Source: Pseudomonas sp. DY-1 (GTDB lineage: Bacteria > Pseudomonadota > Gammaproteobacteria > Pseudomonadales > Pseudomonadaceae). Taken from it: DNA of 64,000 bases. The DNA lies in assembly GCF_003626975.1 (NCBI RefSeq), contig NZ_CP032616.1:2790001-2854000 (forward strand), written 5' to 3'. The notes beneath the pieces are model-generated. The model was not told the origin of the DNA, made no database searches, and was given only the letters and a program-made list of their open reading frames with translations. Positions 1 through 9,545 of this stretch are shown piece after piece; positions within the stretch are counted from its first letter, which is position 1, and each line of letters begins with the position of its first letter. Made by a program: the position numbers and the translations under genes.

Positions 1-1431
1 ACCCCCAGCCACAAGCTGCAGTGCGCCTCCTACAGCCCGTTCGACAAGGACCAATCACCGTTCGACCAGCCCTTCGTGCTACGCCCCGAGCGCATGGATG
101 CCGATCTGGCCTTGCTGGCGACCCGTTTCCACTGCGTGCGCACTTATTCCATGACCGGTCTGGAAGCCATCCCTGAGCTGGCGCGCAAGCACGGCCTCAA
201 GCTGATGCTGGGCGCCTGGGTGAACGGCAACCCGGTGGATACGCAGAAAGAGATCGACGCACTGGTCAAGGCGGCCAATGCCAACCCGGACGTGGTGCAG
301 TCGGTGATCGTGGGCAACGAGACGCTGTTGCGCAAGGAAGTCACCGGCGCGCAACTGGCCACGCTGATCGGACAGGTCAAGGCCCAGGTGAAGCAACCGG
401 TGACCTACGCAGACGTTTGGGAATTCTGGCTGCGCCATCCGGAGGTAGCGCCGGCGGTGGACTTCCTCACCATCCACCTGCTGCCATACTGGGAAGACGA
501 TCCCGCTGGCATCGACCAGGCCCTGCGCCATGTCGGCGAAATCCGCCAGGTATTCGGCAACAAGTTCGCTCCCAAGGACGTCTTCATCGGCGAAACCGGC
601 TGGCCCAGCGAAGGCCGACAGCGCGAAACCGCCGTGCCGAGCCGGGTCAACGAAGCCAAGTTCATCCGTGGATTCGTCGCCATGGCCGAGCAGAATGGCT
701 GGGGCTACAACCTGATCGAGGCCTTCGACCAACCCTGGAAGCGCGCCAGCGAAGGTGCGGTGGGCGGTTATTGGGGTCTGTTCGACGCCGACCGCCAGGA
801 GAAAGGCGTGCTCGCCGGCCCGGTCACCAATCTGCCTTACTGGCCCATGTGGCTGGGTGTTTCCGGCCTGATTTTCCTCGCGACCCTGGCGCTTGCCGGC
901 CGACCCGCCTCCGCGCGCGCAGCACTGGTGCTGCCGCTGCTGGCGGCAACCGGTGCGGCGTGCATCGGCCTCTGGGGCGAAATGGCACGGGTCACCAGCC
1001 GCTTCGTCGGCGAATGGGCCTGGGCAGCCTTCCTGGTCGGTCTCAACCTGATGGTCCTGGCACACGGTGCCATGGCGCTGTCGGCTCGTGGCGGGGTACG
1101 CAGCCGCCTGTTCGACTGGCTGGAAGCCCGTGGCGGCTGGTGGTTGTTAGCCTCCGGCTTCGCCGGCGCGGTGCTGATGCTGGCGCTGGTATTCGACGCC
1201 CGCTACCGCAGCTTCCCCAGCGCCGCCCTGCTGCTACCGGCCCTGGTCTACCTGTTCCGCCCGGTAGCCGCCCCGCGCCGCGAAATCGCCCTGATGGCGG
1301 TGTTGGTCGGCGCCGGCATCGTGCCCCAGCTCTATGAAGAAACCCTGGGCAACGTCCAGGCCATCGGCTGGGCCGTCGTGAGTGCTCTGCTGCTGGGCGC
1401 CCTGTGGCGCAGCCTGCGGGTTCGCGGTTGA
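1..1431 (+). CDS. GH17-family beta-glucan hydrolase/transglycosylase with membrane C-terminus (5' end outside window)
   Basis: The reading frame is open from base 1, so the start lies left of the window; a GTG at 76 is internal, because the preceding codons already read as GH17-like sequence. The first ~280 visible residues form a glycoside hydrolase 17 TIM barrel, with the expected acid/base Glu in VGNET and the nucleophile Glu in GETGWPS. About seven hydrophobic segments follow, so the protein is membrane-anchored. Bacterial GH17 enzymes of this build act on beta-1,3-glucans as hydrolases or transglycosylases. The substrate here is not established. A bidirectional terminator follows. Confidence 0.8.
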   Translation, partial: TPSHKLQCASYSPFDKDQSPFDQPFVLRPERMDADLALLATRFHCVRTYSMTGLEAIPELARKHGLKLMLGAWVNGNPVDTQKEIDALVKAANANPDVVQSVIVGNETLLRKEVTGAQLATLIGQVKAQVKQPVTYADVWEFWLRHPEVAPAVDFLTIHLLPYWEDDPAGIDQALRHVGEIRQVFGNKFAPKDVFIGETGWPSEGRQRETAVPSRVNEAKFIRGFVAMAEQNGWGYNLIEAFDQPWKRASEGAVGGYWGLFDADRQEKGVLAGPVTNLPYWPMWLGVSGLIFLATLALAGRPASARAALVLPLLAATGAACIGLWGEMARVTSRFVGEWAWAAFLVGLNLMVLAHGAMALSARGGVRSRLFDWLEARGGWWLLASGFAGAVLMLALVFDARYRSFPSAALLLPALVYLFRPVAAPRREIALMAVLVGAGIVPQLYEETLGNVQAIGWAVVSALLLGALWRSLRVRG

Positions 1432-1454
1432 TCCGGGACGTGGTCCGCCCCTAT

Positions 1455-1488
1455 GGGAGCGAATTCATTCGCAATTGAAATCGCTCCC
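1455..1488. repeat. REP-like palindrome (GGGAGCGAATTCATTCGC family)
   Basis: Inverted repeat with arms GGGAGCGA and TCGCTCCC around an AATTCATTCGCAATTG-like centre. The same family recurs at about 4288, 10811, 12980, 19316, 19489, 38925, 45256 and 61486, always at gene ends. Confidence 0.75.
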
Positions 1489-1519
1489 AGAGGCACGACA
1501 TTCATCCTTCACCGGAAAC

Positions 1520-1548
1520 AAAAAAGGACGCCCAAGGCGTCCTTTTTT
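1520..1548. terminator. bidirectional intrinsic terminator
   Basis: Seven-bp stem GGACGCC/GGCGTCC with a CAA loop, flanked by six A on the left and six T on the right. It can end both the GH17 gene and the convergent small membrane protein gene. Confidence 0.85.
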
Positions 1549-1565
1549 ACTGCGTGCTGGAAAAC

Positions 1566-1949
1566 TCAGGCGTTTGCCGCCACCAGCTCAGGCTGGCGCC
1601 GCACCAGACGCAGGCCGGCGATGACGCAGGCGAACACGGCGAGGCTGGCGGTATAGAGCACCAATGCCGGCAGCGCGAACAGCAGGGCCAACAGGGCCAG
1701 GAGCCAACCGGCGCGACCCCGGACGAAGAAGGCGACGAGAGCGGCGCCCAGACCGATCCAGGCGATCACGCGGAAATGAATCAACAGACCCAGGCCTGCG
1801 CGAACCTGGCATTCCCAGCGCTGAGCCTCATCAACGCACAACCCGACCCATTGGCCGTCCTCCATCAGGACGAAACGAACGCCGTAGCTGGCGGCCAGCC
1901 AGAGCGGCAGCAGGATCAGCAGCAGGATGAGGGACGAACGGCTGGACAT
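1566..1949 (-). CDS. small integral membrane protein, function unknown
   Basis: 127 residues starting at MSSRSSLILLL; this ATG has a GGAG about 7 nt upstream, while the longer open frame (to 2054) has no better start. There is an N-terminal hydrophobic segment, a polar stretch with two Cys (CVDEAQRWEC) that probably faces the periplasm, then two or three further membrane helices. I recognise no family. Confidence 0.6.
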   Translation of the reverse strand: MSSRSSLILLLILLPLWLAASYGVRFVLMEDGQWVGLCVDEAQRWECQVRAGLGLLIHFRVIAWIGLGAALVAFFVRGRAGWLLALLALLFALPALVLYTASLAVFACVIAGLRLVRRQPELVAANA

Positions 1950-2217
1950 GGTGATCTCCGAATGGGTAAGCGGCGCCAAGGATACCCCCACGCCCACGCT
2001 ATGCAAGGACCTTCCAACCATCAGTAACAACCTGGACTGACATACGGCCCGCACTCTCGGAACTTGCAGTTGTCATAGGCTCGGTATTCACTCATCACGT
2101 TCTCTTATAAGGAACATGGCCCGGCAGCCCTGAACGGGGCGGGACCAGGGGAGAGGCTGGAGCCTGCACATGACTGCGGGATCGGGCCTCCGCAGAAACT
2201 GTACAGGGACCCTTCCT

Positions 2218-3513
2218 ATGCTCCGTCTTCGCCTCGCCGCCCTGCTGGGCAGCCTGACCTTCTGTGCCCACGTGCTGGCCACGGACCTGGATGCGGCAAG
2301 CTACGGCTTTCCGATCAGCAACCCATTCGAAGCGACCATCGCTACGACGCCGCCGGACTTGCGCAGCAAAGTGCCAGCGGACGAAGACATCGACCAGGCT
2401 GACTACGATCTGAAGCTGCGCCCAGAGCGTGAGACCGAATTACCCGACAATTTCTGGTCGGTGAAGAAACTGCGCTACCGCCTCGCCCAGCAGAAAGGCT
2501 CCGCCCCGCTGGTCTTCGTCATCGCCGGCACCGGCGGTAATTACACCAGCACCCACGCCGAGAGCCTCAAGAAGCTGTTCTATGGCGCCGGCTACCACGT
2601 TGTGCAGTTGTCCTCGCCCACCAGCTACGACTTCATGGCCGCTGCCTCGCGCCACGCCACGCCCGGACTTACAGCCGAGGATGCCGACGATCTCTACCGG
2701 GTGATGCAGGCCGTGCGCGCGCAGCATCCGGGCTTGGAGGTCACAGACTTCTACCTCACCGGGTACAGCCTTGGCGCCCTGCAGGCAGCTTTCGTCAGCC
2801 ACCTGGATGAGACCCGTCGCAGCTTCAACTTCAAGCGCGTTCTGCTGCTGAATCCACCGGTGAATCTCTACACCTCGGTGACCAACCTCGACCGTCTGGT
2901 GCAAACCCGCGTGAAAGGCGTCGACGACAACACGACCTTCTATCAGGTGGTGCTCGGCAAACTGACCCGCTACTTCCAGCAGAAGGGCTACATCGATCTC
3001 AACGACGCGCTGATGTTCGACTTCCAGGAATCCAAGCAGCGGCTGTCCAATGAACAAATGGCAATGCTGATCGGCACCTCGTTCCGCTTCTCATCTTCGG
3101 ATATCGCCTTCACCTCGGACCTGATCAACCATCGCGGCCTGATCACGCCGGTGAAATACCCGATCAGCGAGGGCACCAGCCTGACGCCTTTCTACAAGCG
3201 CGCCCTGCAGTGCGACTTCGATTGCTACATCACAGAGCAGCTGATCCCTTACTGGCGCGCCCGCTATGACGGCGGCAGCCTGACCCAACTGATCAACCAG
3301 GTCAGCCTCTATGCCCTGGAGGACTACCTGAAAGGCAACAGCAAGATCGCCGTCATGCACAACGCCGATGACTTGATCCTCGGCCCGGGCGACCTGGGTT
3401 TCCTGCGTCGCACCATGGGCGACCGCCTGACCGTCTATCCCCACGGCGGCCACTGCGGCAACCTCAACTACCGCGTCAACGGCGACGCCATGCTGGAGTT
3501 CTTCCGTGGCTAA
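2218..3513 (+). CDS. secreted alpha/beta-hydrolase-fold protein, serine esterase-like
   Basis: 431 residues from ATG 2218; an in-frame ATG at 2170 lies before the signal peptide and is less likely. The mature part shows VFVIAGTGG (oxyanion-type strand-loop) and GYSLGA (nucleophile elbow, GxSxG), with a C-terminal HGGH that could supply the catalytic His and MHNADDLIL an acidic residue. Its stop overlaps the start of the MlaA-like gene by 8 nt, so the two are translated together. I infer a role on envelope lipids from that partner; no substrate is known. Confidence 0.65.
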   Translation: MLRLRLAALLGSLTFCAHVLATDLDAASYGFPISNPFEATIATTPPDLRSKVPADEDIDQADYDLKLRPERETELPDNFWSVKKLRYRLAQQKGSAPLVFVIAGTGGNYTSTHAESLKKLFYGAGYHVVQLSSPTSYDFMAAASRHATPGLTAEDADDLYRVMQAVRAQHPGLEVTDFYLTGYSLGALQAAFVSHLDETRRSFNFKRVLLLNPPVNLYTSVTNLDRLVQTRVKGVDDNTTFYQVVLGKLTRYFQQKGYIDLNDALMFDFQESKQRLSNEQMAMLIGTSFRFSSSDIAFTSDLINHRGLITPVKYPISEGTSLTPFYKRALQCDFDCYITEQLIPYWRARYDGGSLTQLINQVSLYALEDYLKGNSKIAVMHNADDLILGPGDLGFLRRTMGDRLTVYPHGGHCGNLNYRVNGDAMLEFFRG

Positions 3514-4270
3514 GAAAGCACTCTTCATCGCCCTGCTGTTGACCAGCGGCCTGGCCTGGGCCCAGGAACCCGATCAGGACGGTTTCACCCAGCCACTCAA
3601 AGACCTGAAGTTCAACCCCGGCCTCGACCAGCGCGAGTTCGAGCGCTCGACCCTGGACGCATTGAACGTCTACGACCCCTACGAGCCCTGGAATCGGCGG
3701 ATCTACCACTTCAACTACCGGTTCGACGAATGGGTGTTCCTGCCCGTTGTGCACGGCTACCGGTATGTCACGCCAGGGTTCGTGCGCAGCGGTGTGAGCA
3801 ATTTCTTCAGCAACCTGGGCGATATTCCCAACTTGCTGAACAGCGTGTTGCAGCTCAAGGGCCAACGTTCCATGGAAATCACCGGGCGCCTGCTGCTGAA
3901 CACCACCATCGGCGTAGTCGGTCTCTGGGACCCAGCCACGCGCATGGGGCTGCCCAAGCAGAACGAGGACTTCGGCCAGACCCTTGGCTACTACGGCGTG
4001 GGTGATGGCCCCTACCTGATGTTGCCGATCCTCGGTCCATCCAACCTGCGGGACACCGGTGGGCTGGTGGTGGATTACGTGGCCGACTACCAGATCAACT
4101 TCCTCAATGTGCCGGAAGTCAGCAGCGACCATCCAGAAATCACGGCGCTGCGGATGGTGGACAAGCGCTACACCACCAACTTCCGCTATGGCCAGCTCAA
4201 TACCCCCTTCGAGTACGAGAAGCTGCGCTACGTCTACACCCAGTCGCGCAAGTTGCAGATTGCTGAGTAG
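3506..4270 (+). CDS. MlaA/VacJ-family outer-membrane lipid-transport protein, non-lipoprotein variant
   Basis: 254 residues from a GTG that overlaps the upstream hydrolase stop. It carries the MlaA signature (DPYEPWNRRIYHFN, then SNFFSNLGDIPNLLNS and the TIGVVGLWDPA region). MlaA proteins extract misplaced phospholipid from the outer membrane. Unlike typical MlaA, the signal sequence ends ...SGLAWAQ with no lipobox Cys, so it should be cut by signal peptidase I. No mlaBCDEF genes are nearby, so this is probably a paralogue rather than the canonical MlaA. Confidence 0.8.
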   Translation: MAKKALFIALLLTSGLAWAQEPDQDGFTQPLKDLKFNPGLDQREFERSTLDALNVYDPYEPWNRRIYHFNYRFDEWVFLPVVHGYRYVTPGFVRSGVSNFFSNLGDIPNLLNSVLQLKGQRSMEITGRLLLNTTIGVVGLWDPATRMGLPKQNEDFGQTLGYYGVGDGPYLMLPILGPSNLRDTGGLVVDYVADYQINFLNVPEVSSDHPEITALRMVDKRYTTNFRYGQLNTPFEYEKLRYVYTQSRKLQIAE

Positions 4271-4287
4271 GTCGCCGGCCTCGGCAC

Positions 4288-4317
4288 CTGTGGGGGCGAA
4301 TGAATTCGCCCCCACAG
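4288..4317. repeat. REP-like near-perfect palindrome, possible terminator
   Basis: Thirty-base palindrome with 14-bp arms (CTGTGGGGGCGAAT and its complement) just after the MlaA-like gene. It belongs to the family at 1455 and could act as a hairpin 3' end. No T-tract follows. Confidence 0.7.
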
Positions 4318-4424
4318 GAAATCAGAAACATCGACAAAAAAGATAGGAACAAAGAAAAAAGCCGCACCATTGATTCAATTATCAGGCGTAGCATCGCGCT
4401 CATTCCAACCTTGAGGAGGTTCAG

Positions 4425-5270
4425 ATGAGCTATCGCCAGATTCTCGAACAACGCCCCGGCCAACCCGCATCCGACGGTGCCGGAGTCAACCTCACCCGTG
4501 TTTTCGCCGAGCAGGGCGTCCCGCGCTTCGACCCCTTCCTGATGCTCGACGAGTTCGGCTCGGCCAACCCGGACGACTATGTCGCCGGCTTCCCGCCGCA
4601 CCCGCACCGGGGCTTCGAGACCATCACCTATATGATCGAAGGACGCATGCGCCATGAAGATCACCTGGGTAACAGCGGTCTGCTGCAGAACGGCGGCGTG
4701 CAATGGATGACCGCGGCGCGCGGGATCATCCACAGCGAAATGCCGGAGCAGGAGGAAGGCGTAATGCGCGGTTTCCAGATCTGGCTGAACCTGCCGGGCA
4801 AGGACAAGATGGGCGATCCTGGCTACCGCGACTTCGATCCGGCTGAGATTCCACGGATACGCACTGAACAAGGCGTCGAGGCGCTGGTAATTGCCGGACG
4901 CTTCGACGATGGCCAGACCAGCCAGGACGGAGCCGTACAGCGCCCGCACAGTGAACCGCACATCTTCGACCTGGACCTGCCCGCCGGTAGCCGGGTGGCG
5001 CCACACCTCGCCGATGGCCTGCGGGTGATGCTCTACGTCTATGAGGGCGACGTAACGGTCAATGGACAGGCCATCGGCAAGGGTCGACTGGTACGCCTCG
5101 CCGAAAAAGGCGCACTGGAACTGGCCAGCGACATTGGTGCCAGGATCCTGCTGCTGGCGGGCCGTCCGCTGGGCGAACCCATTGTCCAGTACGGCCCCTT
5201 CGTAATGAACACCCGTGAAGAAATCGAGCAGGCACTGCGGGACTACCGCGACGGACGCTTCGGCGAGTAA
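4425..5270 (+). CDS. pirin family cupin protein
   Basis: 281 residues; start supported by TTGAGGAGG upstream. The N-terminal cupin has the pirin metal ligands His59, His61 (PPHPHRGFE), His103 and Glu105 (IIHSEMP). The C-terminal pirin domain follows (HIFDLDLPAGSR, RPLGEPIVQYGPFVMNT). Pirins are Fe-binding proteins; some act as quercetin dioxygenases or redox sensors, but the function is not predictable here. Confidence 0.9.
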   Translation: MSYRQILEQRPGQPASDGAGVNLTRVFAEQGVPRFDPFLMLDEFGSANPDDYVAGFPPHPHRGFETITYMIEGRMRHEDHLGNSGLLQNGGVQWMTAARGIIHSEMPEQEEGVMRGFQIWLNLPGKDKMGDPGYRDFDPAEIPRIRTEQGVEALVIAGRFDDGQTSQDGAVQRPHSEPHIFDLDLPAGSRVAPHLADGLRVMLYVYEGDVTVNGQAIGKGRLVRLAEKGALELASDIGARILLLAGRPLGEPIVQYGPFVMNTREEIEQALRDYRDGRFGE

Positions 5271-5281
5271 CCTGCGTCGGA

Positions 5282-6484
5282 TCAGAGCGCCGGGAGCACC
5301 TGCGGGTGTACCGGCGCCGTCTCCAATCCGAGGAAGCTCTGCAGTTCGGCGCGTTTGGCCATGGCGTCCTGGTATCCCAGTTCGATCAACTCATTGCAAT
5401 AGCCGGGCTCGAACAGCAGATAACTGAGCACCCCTGCCCCGCTCGCCCTGGTCGCTCCCGGTCCGCGCAGGAAGGTGCGGATGGCGCGCGGCATTTCGCG
5501 TCGATGGCGGGCAGCGATTTCATCCAGTGGCCGGCTCGGGGAAATCACCAGCACGTCCACCTGTTCCGAACTGAGGTTTCGCGGCCGCAACTCCGCCGGA
5601 ATGGCCCGGCTCATGCGGTTGATCCTCTCCAGCAGTTCGATATCGCTTTCGAGGTTGTCGATGAAGGTGCTGTTCAGCAGGTGTCCGCTGATCTGCGCCA
5701 GGGATGGCGGACGGCCACTCTGGGGCTGCGGGATTTCCTGATTGGGGTTCATGCCCAACGGGTTGCCACTAACCCCGACCACCAGGACCCGGTTGGCCCC
5801 CAGATGCAAGGCCGGGCTGATTGGCGCCGTCTGGCGTACTGCGCCGTCGCCGAAGTATTCACGCCCCAGGCGAACCGCGGGGAAAAGCACCGGAATTGCC
5901 GCACTGGCCATAAGGTGCTCGACGCCTAGCCGTGTCGGCACGCCGACACGGCGATGGCGGAACCAGGGGTCGATGGTGGCGCGGCCCTGGTAGAAGGTCA
6001 CCGCCTGCCCGGACTCATAACCGAAGGCGGTCACCGCCACGGCACGGAGTTGACGGGTGCGCACGGCGGCGGAAATGCCGGAGAAATCCAACTCGCGTTC
6101 CAGCAATTCGCGCAATGGAGCGTTGTCCAGCAGGGCCGCGGGGATGTCGCGGCCAAGACCAAGCAGGTTATGGCCGAAGAAGCGCGAGCTCTGGTGCAGA
6201 ACGCCGGGCCAGTCACTGCGATAGATCTGCCCGCAACGGAAGCCCTGCCAGACTGCGTTCAGGCGACGAATGGCCTGGCTGAAGTGCAGTGCGCCACAGG
6301 CCAGGCCGACGGCATTCACCGCGCCGGCCGAGGTGCCGACGATCACGGGGAAAGGGTTGCGCGCGGCATCCGGCAACAGGTCGGCGATGGCGCCCAGCAC
6401 CCCAACCTGATAGGCCGCCCGCGAACCACCACCGGAAAGAATCAGCCCTGTTACAGGCTTCGTGGTGGCGGCGCTGGCATCCAT
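5282..6484 (-). CDS. patatin-like phospholipase
   Basis: 400 residues. It has the patatin catalytic dyad: oxyanion loop SGGGSRAAYQVGVL, Ser52 in GTSAGA and Asp213 in FGDGA. There is no signal peptide, so it is probably cytoplasmic or membrane-associated. Patatins hydrolyse acyl esters of phospholipids. It converges with pirin and lies next to a lipid A acyltransferase gene. Confidence 0.85.
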   Translation of the reverse strand: MDASAATTKPVTGLILSGGGSRAAYQVGVLGAIADLLPDAARNPFPVIVGTSAGAVNAVGLACGALHFSQAIRRLNAVWQGFRCGQIYRSDWPGVLHQSSRFFGHNLLGLGRDIPAALLDNAPLRELLERELDFSGISAAVRTRQLRAVAVTAFGYESGQAVTFYQGRATIDPWFRHRRVGVPTRLGVEHLMASAAIPVLFPAVRLGREYFGDGAVRQTAPISPALHLGANRVLVVGVSGNPLGMNPNQEIPQPQSGRPPSLAQISGHLLNSTFIDNLESDIELLERINRMSRAIPAELRPRNLSSEQVDVLVISPSRPLDEIAARHRREMPRAIRTFLRGPGATRASGAGVLSYLLFEPGYCNELIELGYQDAMAKRAELQSFLGLETAPVHPQVLPAL

Positions 6485-6527
6485 GGACTGCTCTCCGGGC
6501 GGGATTTTCCGAGTATAGGTTCAGCTT

Positions 6528-7481
6528 TCAGTAAAGCTTCGGCGCGCCTTCCGGCCGGGTCTTGAAGCGGCGATGGGCCCAGAGGTACTGCTCAGGGCAT
6601 TCGCGTACGGCATCTTCGACCCACTGATTGACGCGCAGGCAGTCGGCCTCTTCGGTTTCACCAGGGAAGTCGGACAGCGGCGGATGAATCACCAGCCTGT
6701 AGCCGGTGCCATCGTCCAGGCGGCGCTGAGTGAAGGGCAGCACGATGGCCCGGCCCAGACGGGCGAACTTGGTGGTGGCAGTAACGGTAGCGGCCTCAAT
6801 GCCGAACAGAGGCACGAACAGGCTCTGCTTGCGGCCATAGTCCTGGTCCGGCGCGTACCAGATTGCGCGACCAGCGCGCAGAACCTTGAGCATGGCACGC
6901 ACATCCTCGCGTTCGATGGCGGTGGCATCCAGGTTGTGGCGCTCACGGCCGCGACGCTGGATGAAATCGAACAGCGCGTTCTTGTGCTCACGGTACATGC
7001 CGTCGATGGTGTGCACTTGTCCAAGCAACGCGGCACCGATTTCCAGGGTAGTGAAGTGCAGGGCCATGAGGATCACCCCCTGCCCTTCGGCCTGTGCCTT
7101 CTGCAGGTGCTCCAGCCCTTCTATATGAGAAAGCTGCGCCAGACGGGGCTTGGGCCACCACCAGCTCATGGCCATCTCGAAGAAAGCAATACCGGTGGAA
7201 GCAAAGTTCTCCCGCAGCAGACGCTCCCGCTCAGAGCTGGACAGCTCCGGGAAGCACAACTCAAGGTTGCGCCGGGCGATCTTTCTTCGCGAACCGGCCA
7301 CACGCAGCATCAACGCCCCAAGTGCGCGCCCCATCCCCAGTTGCACCCGATAGGGCAACAAAGTGATCAGCCACAGCACGCCAAGTCCCAGCCACAGCGG
7401 CCAAAAGCGCGGCTGGAGGAACTGTGGGCGAAATTGAGGTCTATCCATCTCTGAATCCGCTTGAGCGAGAAAACCGCGCAT
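6528..7481 (-). CDS. htrB: lipid A biosynthesis lauroyl-type acyltransferase (LpxL/HtrB family)
   Basis: 317 residues from ATG 7481, which has TTGGAG upstream; an in-frame ATG at 7448 is an alternative. A single membrane anchor (FWPLWLGLGVLWLITLLPY) precedes the acyltransferase domain with His142-x4-Glu147 (HFTTLE), the catalytic motif of the family. These enzymes add secondary acyl chains to lipid A at the inner membrane. In P. aeruginosa an htrB homologue also lies next to minC, which supports the call. Acyl length and position cannot be read from sequence. Confidence 0.85.
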   Translation of the reverse strand: MRGFLAQADSEMDRPQFRPQFLQPRFWPLWLGLGVLWLITLLPYRVQLGMGRALGALMLRVAGSRRKIARRNLELCFPELSSSERERLLRENFASTGIAFFEMAMSWWWPKPRLAQLSHIEGLEHLQKAQAEGQGVILMALHFTTLEIGAALLGQVHTIDGMYREHKNALFDFIQRRGRERHNLDATAIEREDVRAMLKVLRAGRAIWYAPDQDYGRKQSLFVPLFGIEAATVTATTKFARLGRAIVLPFTQRRLDDGTGYRLVIHPPLSDFPGETEEADCLRVNQWVEDAVRECPEQYLWAHRRFKTRPEGAPKLY

Positions 7482-7569
7482 TCTACTCCAAATGCGCCGC
7501 CCCCTTCCGGCTTGCTAGCGCCGGACGATCTCGCTATAAGTCCTCGCCATTCACGACTGCAGGCAGACC

Positions 7570-8316
7570 ATGAGCCAAGCTGACCTTCTCGACCAAGACC
7601 CCGTGTTCCAGCTCAAGGGCAGCATGCTCGCCATCACCGTGATGGAGCTGGCACACAATGACCTCGAACGACTCGATCGGCAATTGGACGAGAAAGTCGC
7701 CCAGGCGCCCAACTTCTTCCAGAACACACCGCTGGTCATGGCGCTGGACAAGCTGCCAGACGGCGAGCAGCCGCTGGACCTGCCCGCGCTGCTGGAAATC
7801 TGCCGCCGCCATGGCCTGCGCACCCTGGCAATCCGCGCCAGCCGCGAAGAGCATATCGCCGCCGCCGATGCCCTGGACATCCCGGTCCTGCCGCCGTCCG
7901 GCGCCCGCGAGCGCCCCATCGACCCGGTAGAACCCGAGGCCAAGAAGAAAGTCGAGAAACCTGTCGAGCCGCCCAAACCCGAGGTGCAACCGACAAAGGT
8001 CATCACTACTCCGGTGCGCGGTGGCCAGCAGGTGTATGCTCCGGGCGGCGATCTCGTAGTGTTGGCTGCGGTCAGCCCCGGCGCGGAACTTCTCGCCGAT
8101 GGCAACATCCATGTTTACGGTCCCATGCGCGGTCGTGCACTTGCAGGGATCAAGGGCGATACCAAAGCTCGCATTTTCTGCCGTCAACTGGCCGCCGAGC
8201 TGGTCTCGGTGGCGGGTCAGTACAAGGTTGCCGACGACCTGCGGCGCGACCCGCTCTGGGGTCAGCAGGTACAAGTCAGCCTGTCGGGTGACGTGTTGAA
8301 CATCACCCGCCTTTAA
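7570..8316 (+). CDS. minC: septum site-determining protein MinC
   Basis: 248 residues, first gene of minCDE. The N-terminal domain binds FtsZ. A Pro/Glu/Lys-rich linker (about residues 118-145, [20 protein letters not shown]) leads to the C-terminal beta-helix domain ([33 protein letters not shown]) that dimerises and binds MinD. It inhibits Z-ring assembly away from midcell. Confidence 0.97.
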   Translation: MSQADLLDQDPVFQLKGSMLAITVMELAHNDLERLDRQLDEKVAQAPNFFQNTPLVMALDKLPDGEQPLDLPALLEICRRHGLRTLAIRASREEHIAAADALDIPVLPPSGARERPIDPVEPEAKKKVEKPVEPPKPEVQPTKVITTPVRGGQQVYAPGGDLVVLAAVSPGAELLADGNIHVYGPMRGRALAGIKGDTKARIFCRQLAAELVSVAGQYKVADDLRRDPLWGQQVQVSLSGDVLNITRL

Positions 8317-8367
8317 CGGATACTGCCGCGAATTTTCAGGGACCTGAAAGGGAAGAGGAATGGCTCG

Positions 8368-8395
8368 ATCGGGCCGATAACTTCCCGATTTTCTT
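8368..8395 (+). terminator. possible attenuator hairpin between minC and minD
   Basis: Stem ATCGGG/CCCGAT with a 10-base loop followed by TTTCTT, within the 99-bp minC-minD gap. The stem is short, so at most partial termination is expected. Confidence 0.35.
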
Positions 8396-8415
8396 ATCAT
8401 TTGGGGTGAATCACC

Positions 8416-9231
8416 TTGGCCAAGATCCTCGTTGTCACGTCCGGCAAGGGTGGTGTGGGTAAAACCACCACCAGCGCCGCAATCGGTACCGGTCTCGCAC
8501 TGCGCGGTCACAAGACCGTCATCGTCGACTTCGACGTCGGCCTGCGTAACCTGGACCTGATCATGGGTTGCGAACGCCGCGTGGTGTACGACTTCGTCAA
8601 CGTCATCAATGGCGAAGCGTCCCTCACCCAGGCCCTGATCAAGGACAAACGCCTGGAAAACCTCTACGTCCTGGCTGCCAGCCAGACTCGCGACAAGGAT
8701 GCGCTGACCCTCGAAGGCGTCGGCAAGGTCATCGAGGAACTGTCGCAGAACTTCGAATACGTGGTCTGCGATTCGCCGGCCGGTATCGAGAAAGGCGCCC
8801 ACCTGGCCATGTACTACGCCGACGAGGCGATCGTCGTGACCAACCCGGAAGTCTCCTCCGTGCGTGACTCGGATCGCATGCTTGGCCTGCTGGCCAGCAA
8901 GTCCCGCCGCGCAGAGAAGGGCGAAGACCCGATCAAGGAACGCCTGCTCCTGACCCGTTACAACCCCGAGCGCGTCACCAAGGGCGAAATGCTCGGCGTC
9001 GAAGACGTCGAGGAAATCCTCGCCATCAACCTGCTCGGTGTCATCCCGGAATCCCAGGCGGTACTCAAGGCCTCCAACCAGGGTATTCCGGTCATCCTCG
9101 ACGACCAGAGCGACGCCGGCCAGGCGTACAGCGATGCCGTCGACCGCCTGCTCGGCAAGGAGCTGCCCCATCGCTTCCTCGACGTGCAGAAGAAGGGACT
9201 CTTACAACGCCTGTTCGGAGGCCGTGAATGA
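8416..9231 (+). CDS. minD: septum site-determining ATPase MinD
   Basis: 271 residues beginning at a TTG codon, chosen because [18 protein letters not shown] is the universal MinD N-terminus and GGGGTGA lies just upstream. It has the deviant Walker A KGGVGKT (residues 11-17) and a C-terminal amphipathic membrane-targeting helix ([11 protein letters not shown]). It recruits MinC to the membrane and oscillates with MinE, whose start codon overlaps its stop (ATGA). Confidence 0.97.
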   Translation: MAKILVVTSGKGGVGKTTTSAAIGTGLALRGHKTVIVDFDVGLRNLDLIMGCERRVVYDFVNVINGEASLTQALIKDKRLENLYVLAASQTRDKDALTLEGVGKVIEELSQNFEYVVCDSPAGIEKGAHLAMYYADEAIVVTNPEVSSVRDSDRMLGLLASKSRRAEKGEDPIKERLLLTRYNPERVTKGEMLGVEDVEEILAINLLGVIPESQAVLKASNQGIPVILDDQSDAGQAYSDAVDRLLGKELPHRFLDVQKKGLLQRLFGGRE

Positions 9232-9482
9232 ACATTTTCGACTTCTTTCGCGAGCGGAAGAAGCAGAACAGCGCTTCGATCGCTAAGGAACGACTCCAGA
9301 TCATCGTTGCCCACGAACGTGGCCAGCGTAGCCAACCCGACTATCTGCCTGCCCTGCAGAAAGATCTGGTGGACGTGATTCGCAAGTACGTCAACATCGA
9401 CCAGGAACAAGTTCAGGTCATGCTGGAGAACCAGGGCAGCTGCTCCATCCTGGAACTGAACATCACCCTGCCCGATCGTTGA
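9228..9482 (+). CDS. minE: cell division topological specificity factor MinE
   Basis: 84 residues, overlapping minD by 4 nt. The N-terminal MinD-stimulating region ([30 protein letters not shown]) and C-terminal dimerisation domain are both intact. MinE drives MinCD off the membrane near midcell. Confidence 0.97.
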   Translation: MNIFDFFRERKKQNSASIAKERLQIIVAHERGQRSQPDYLPALQKDLVDVIRKYVNIDQEQVQVMLENQGSCSILELNITLPDR

Positions 9483-9501
9483 TCGACGCAGTTGTGCAAT
9501 A

Positions 9502-9530
9502 ACGGCGGCCTCGGCCGCCGTTTGCTTTTT
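9502..9530 (+). terminator. intrinsic terminator of minCDE
   Basis: GC-rich stem ACGGCGGCC/GGCCGCCGT followed by TTGCTTTTT, 20 nt after the minE stop. Confidence 0.85.
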
Positions 9531-9545
9531 CGGACGCCCCAATCC

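Noticed and set aside
7534..9171. A 545-codon minus-strand frame across minC-minD
   Set aside because: Antisense shadow of minCD; no start signal or recognisable domain.
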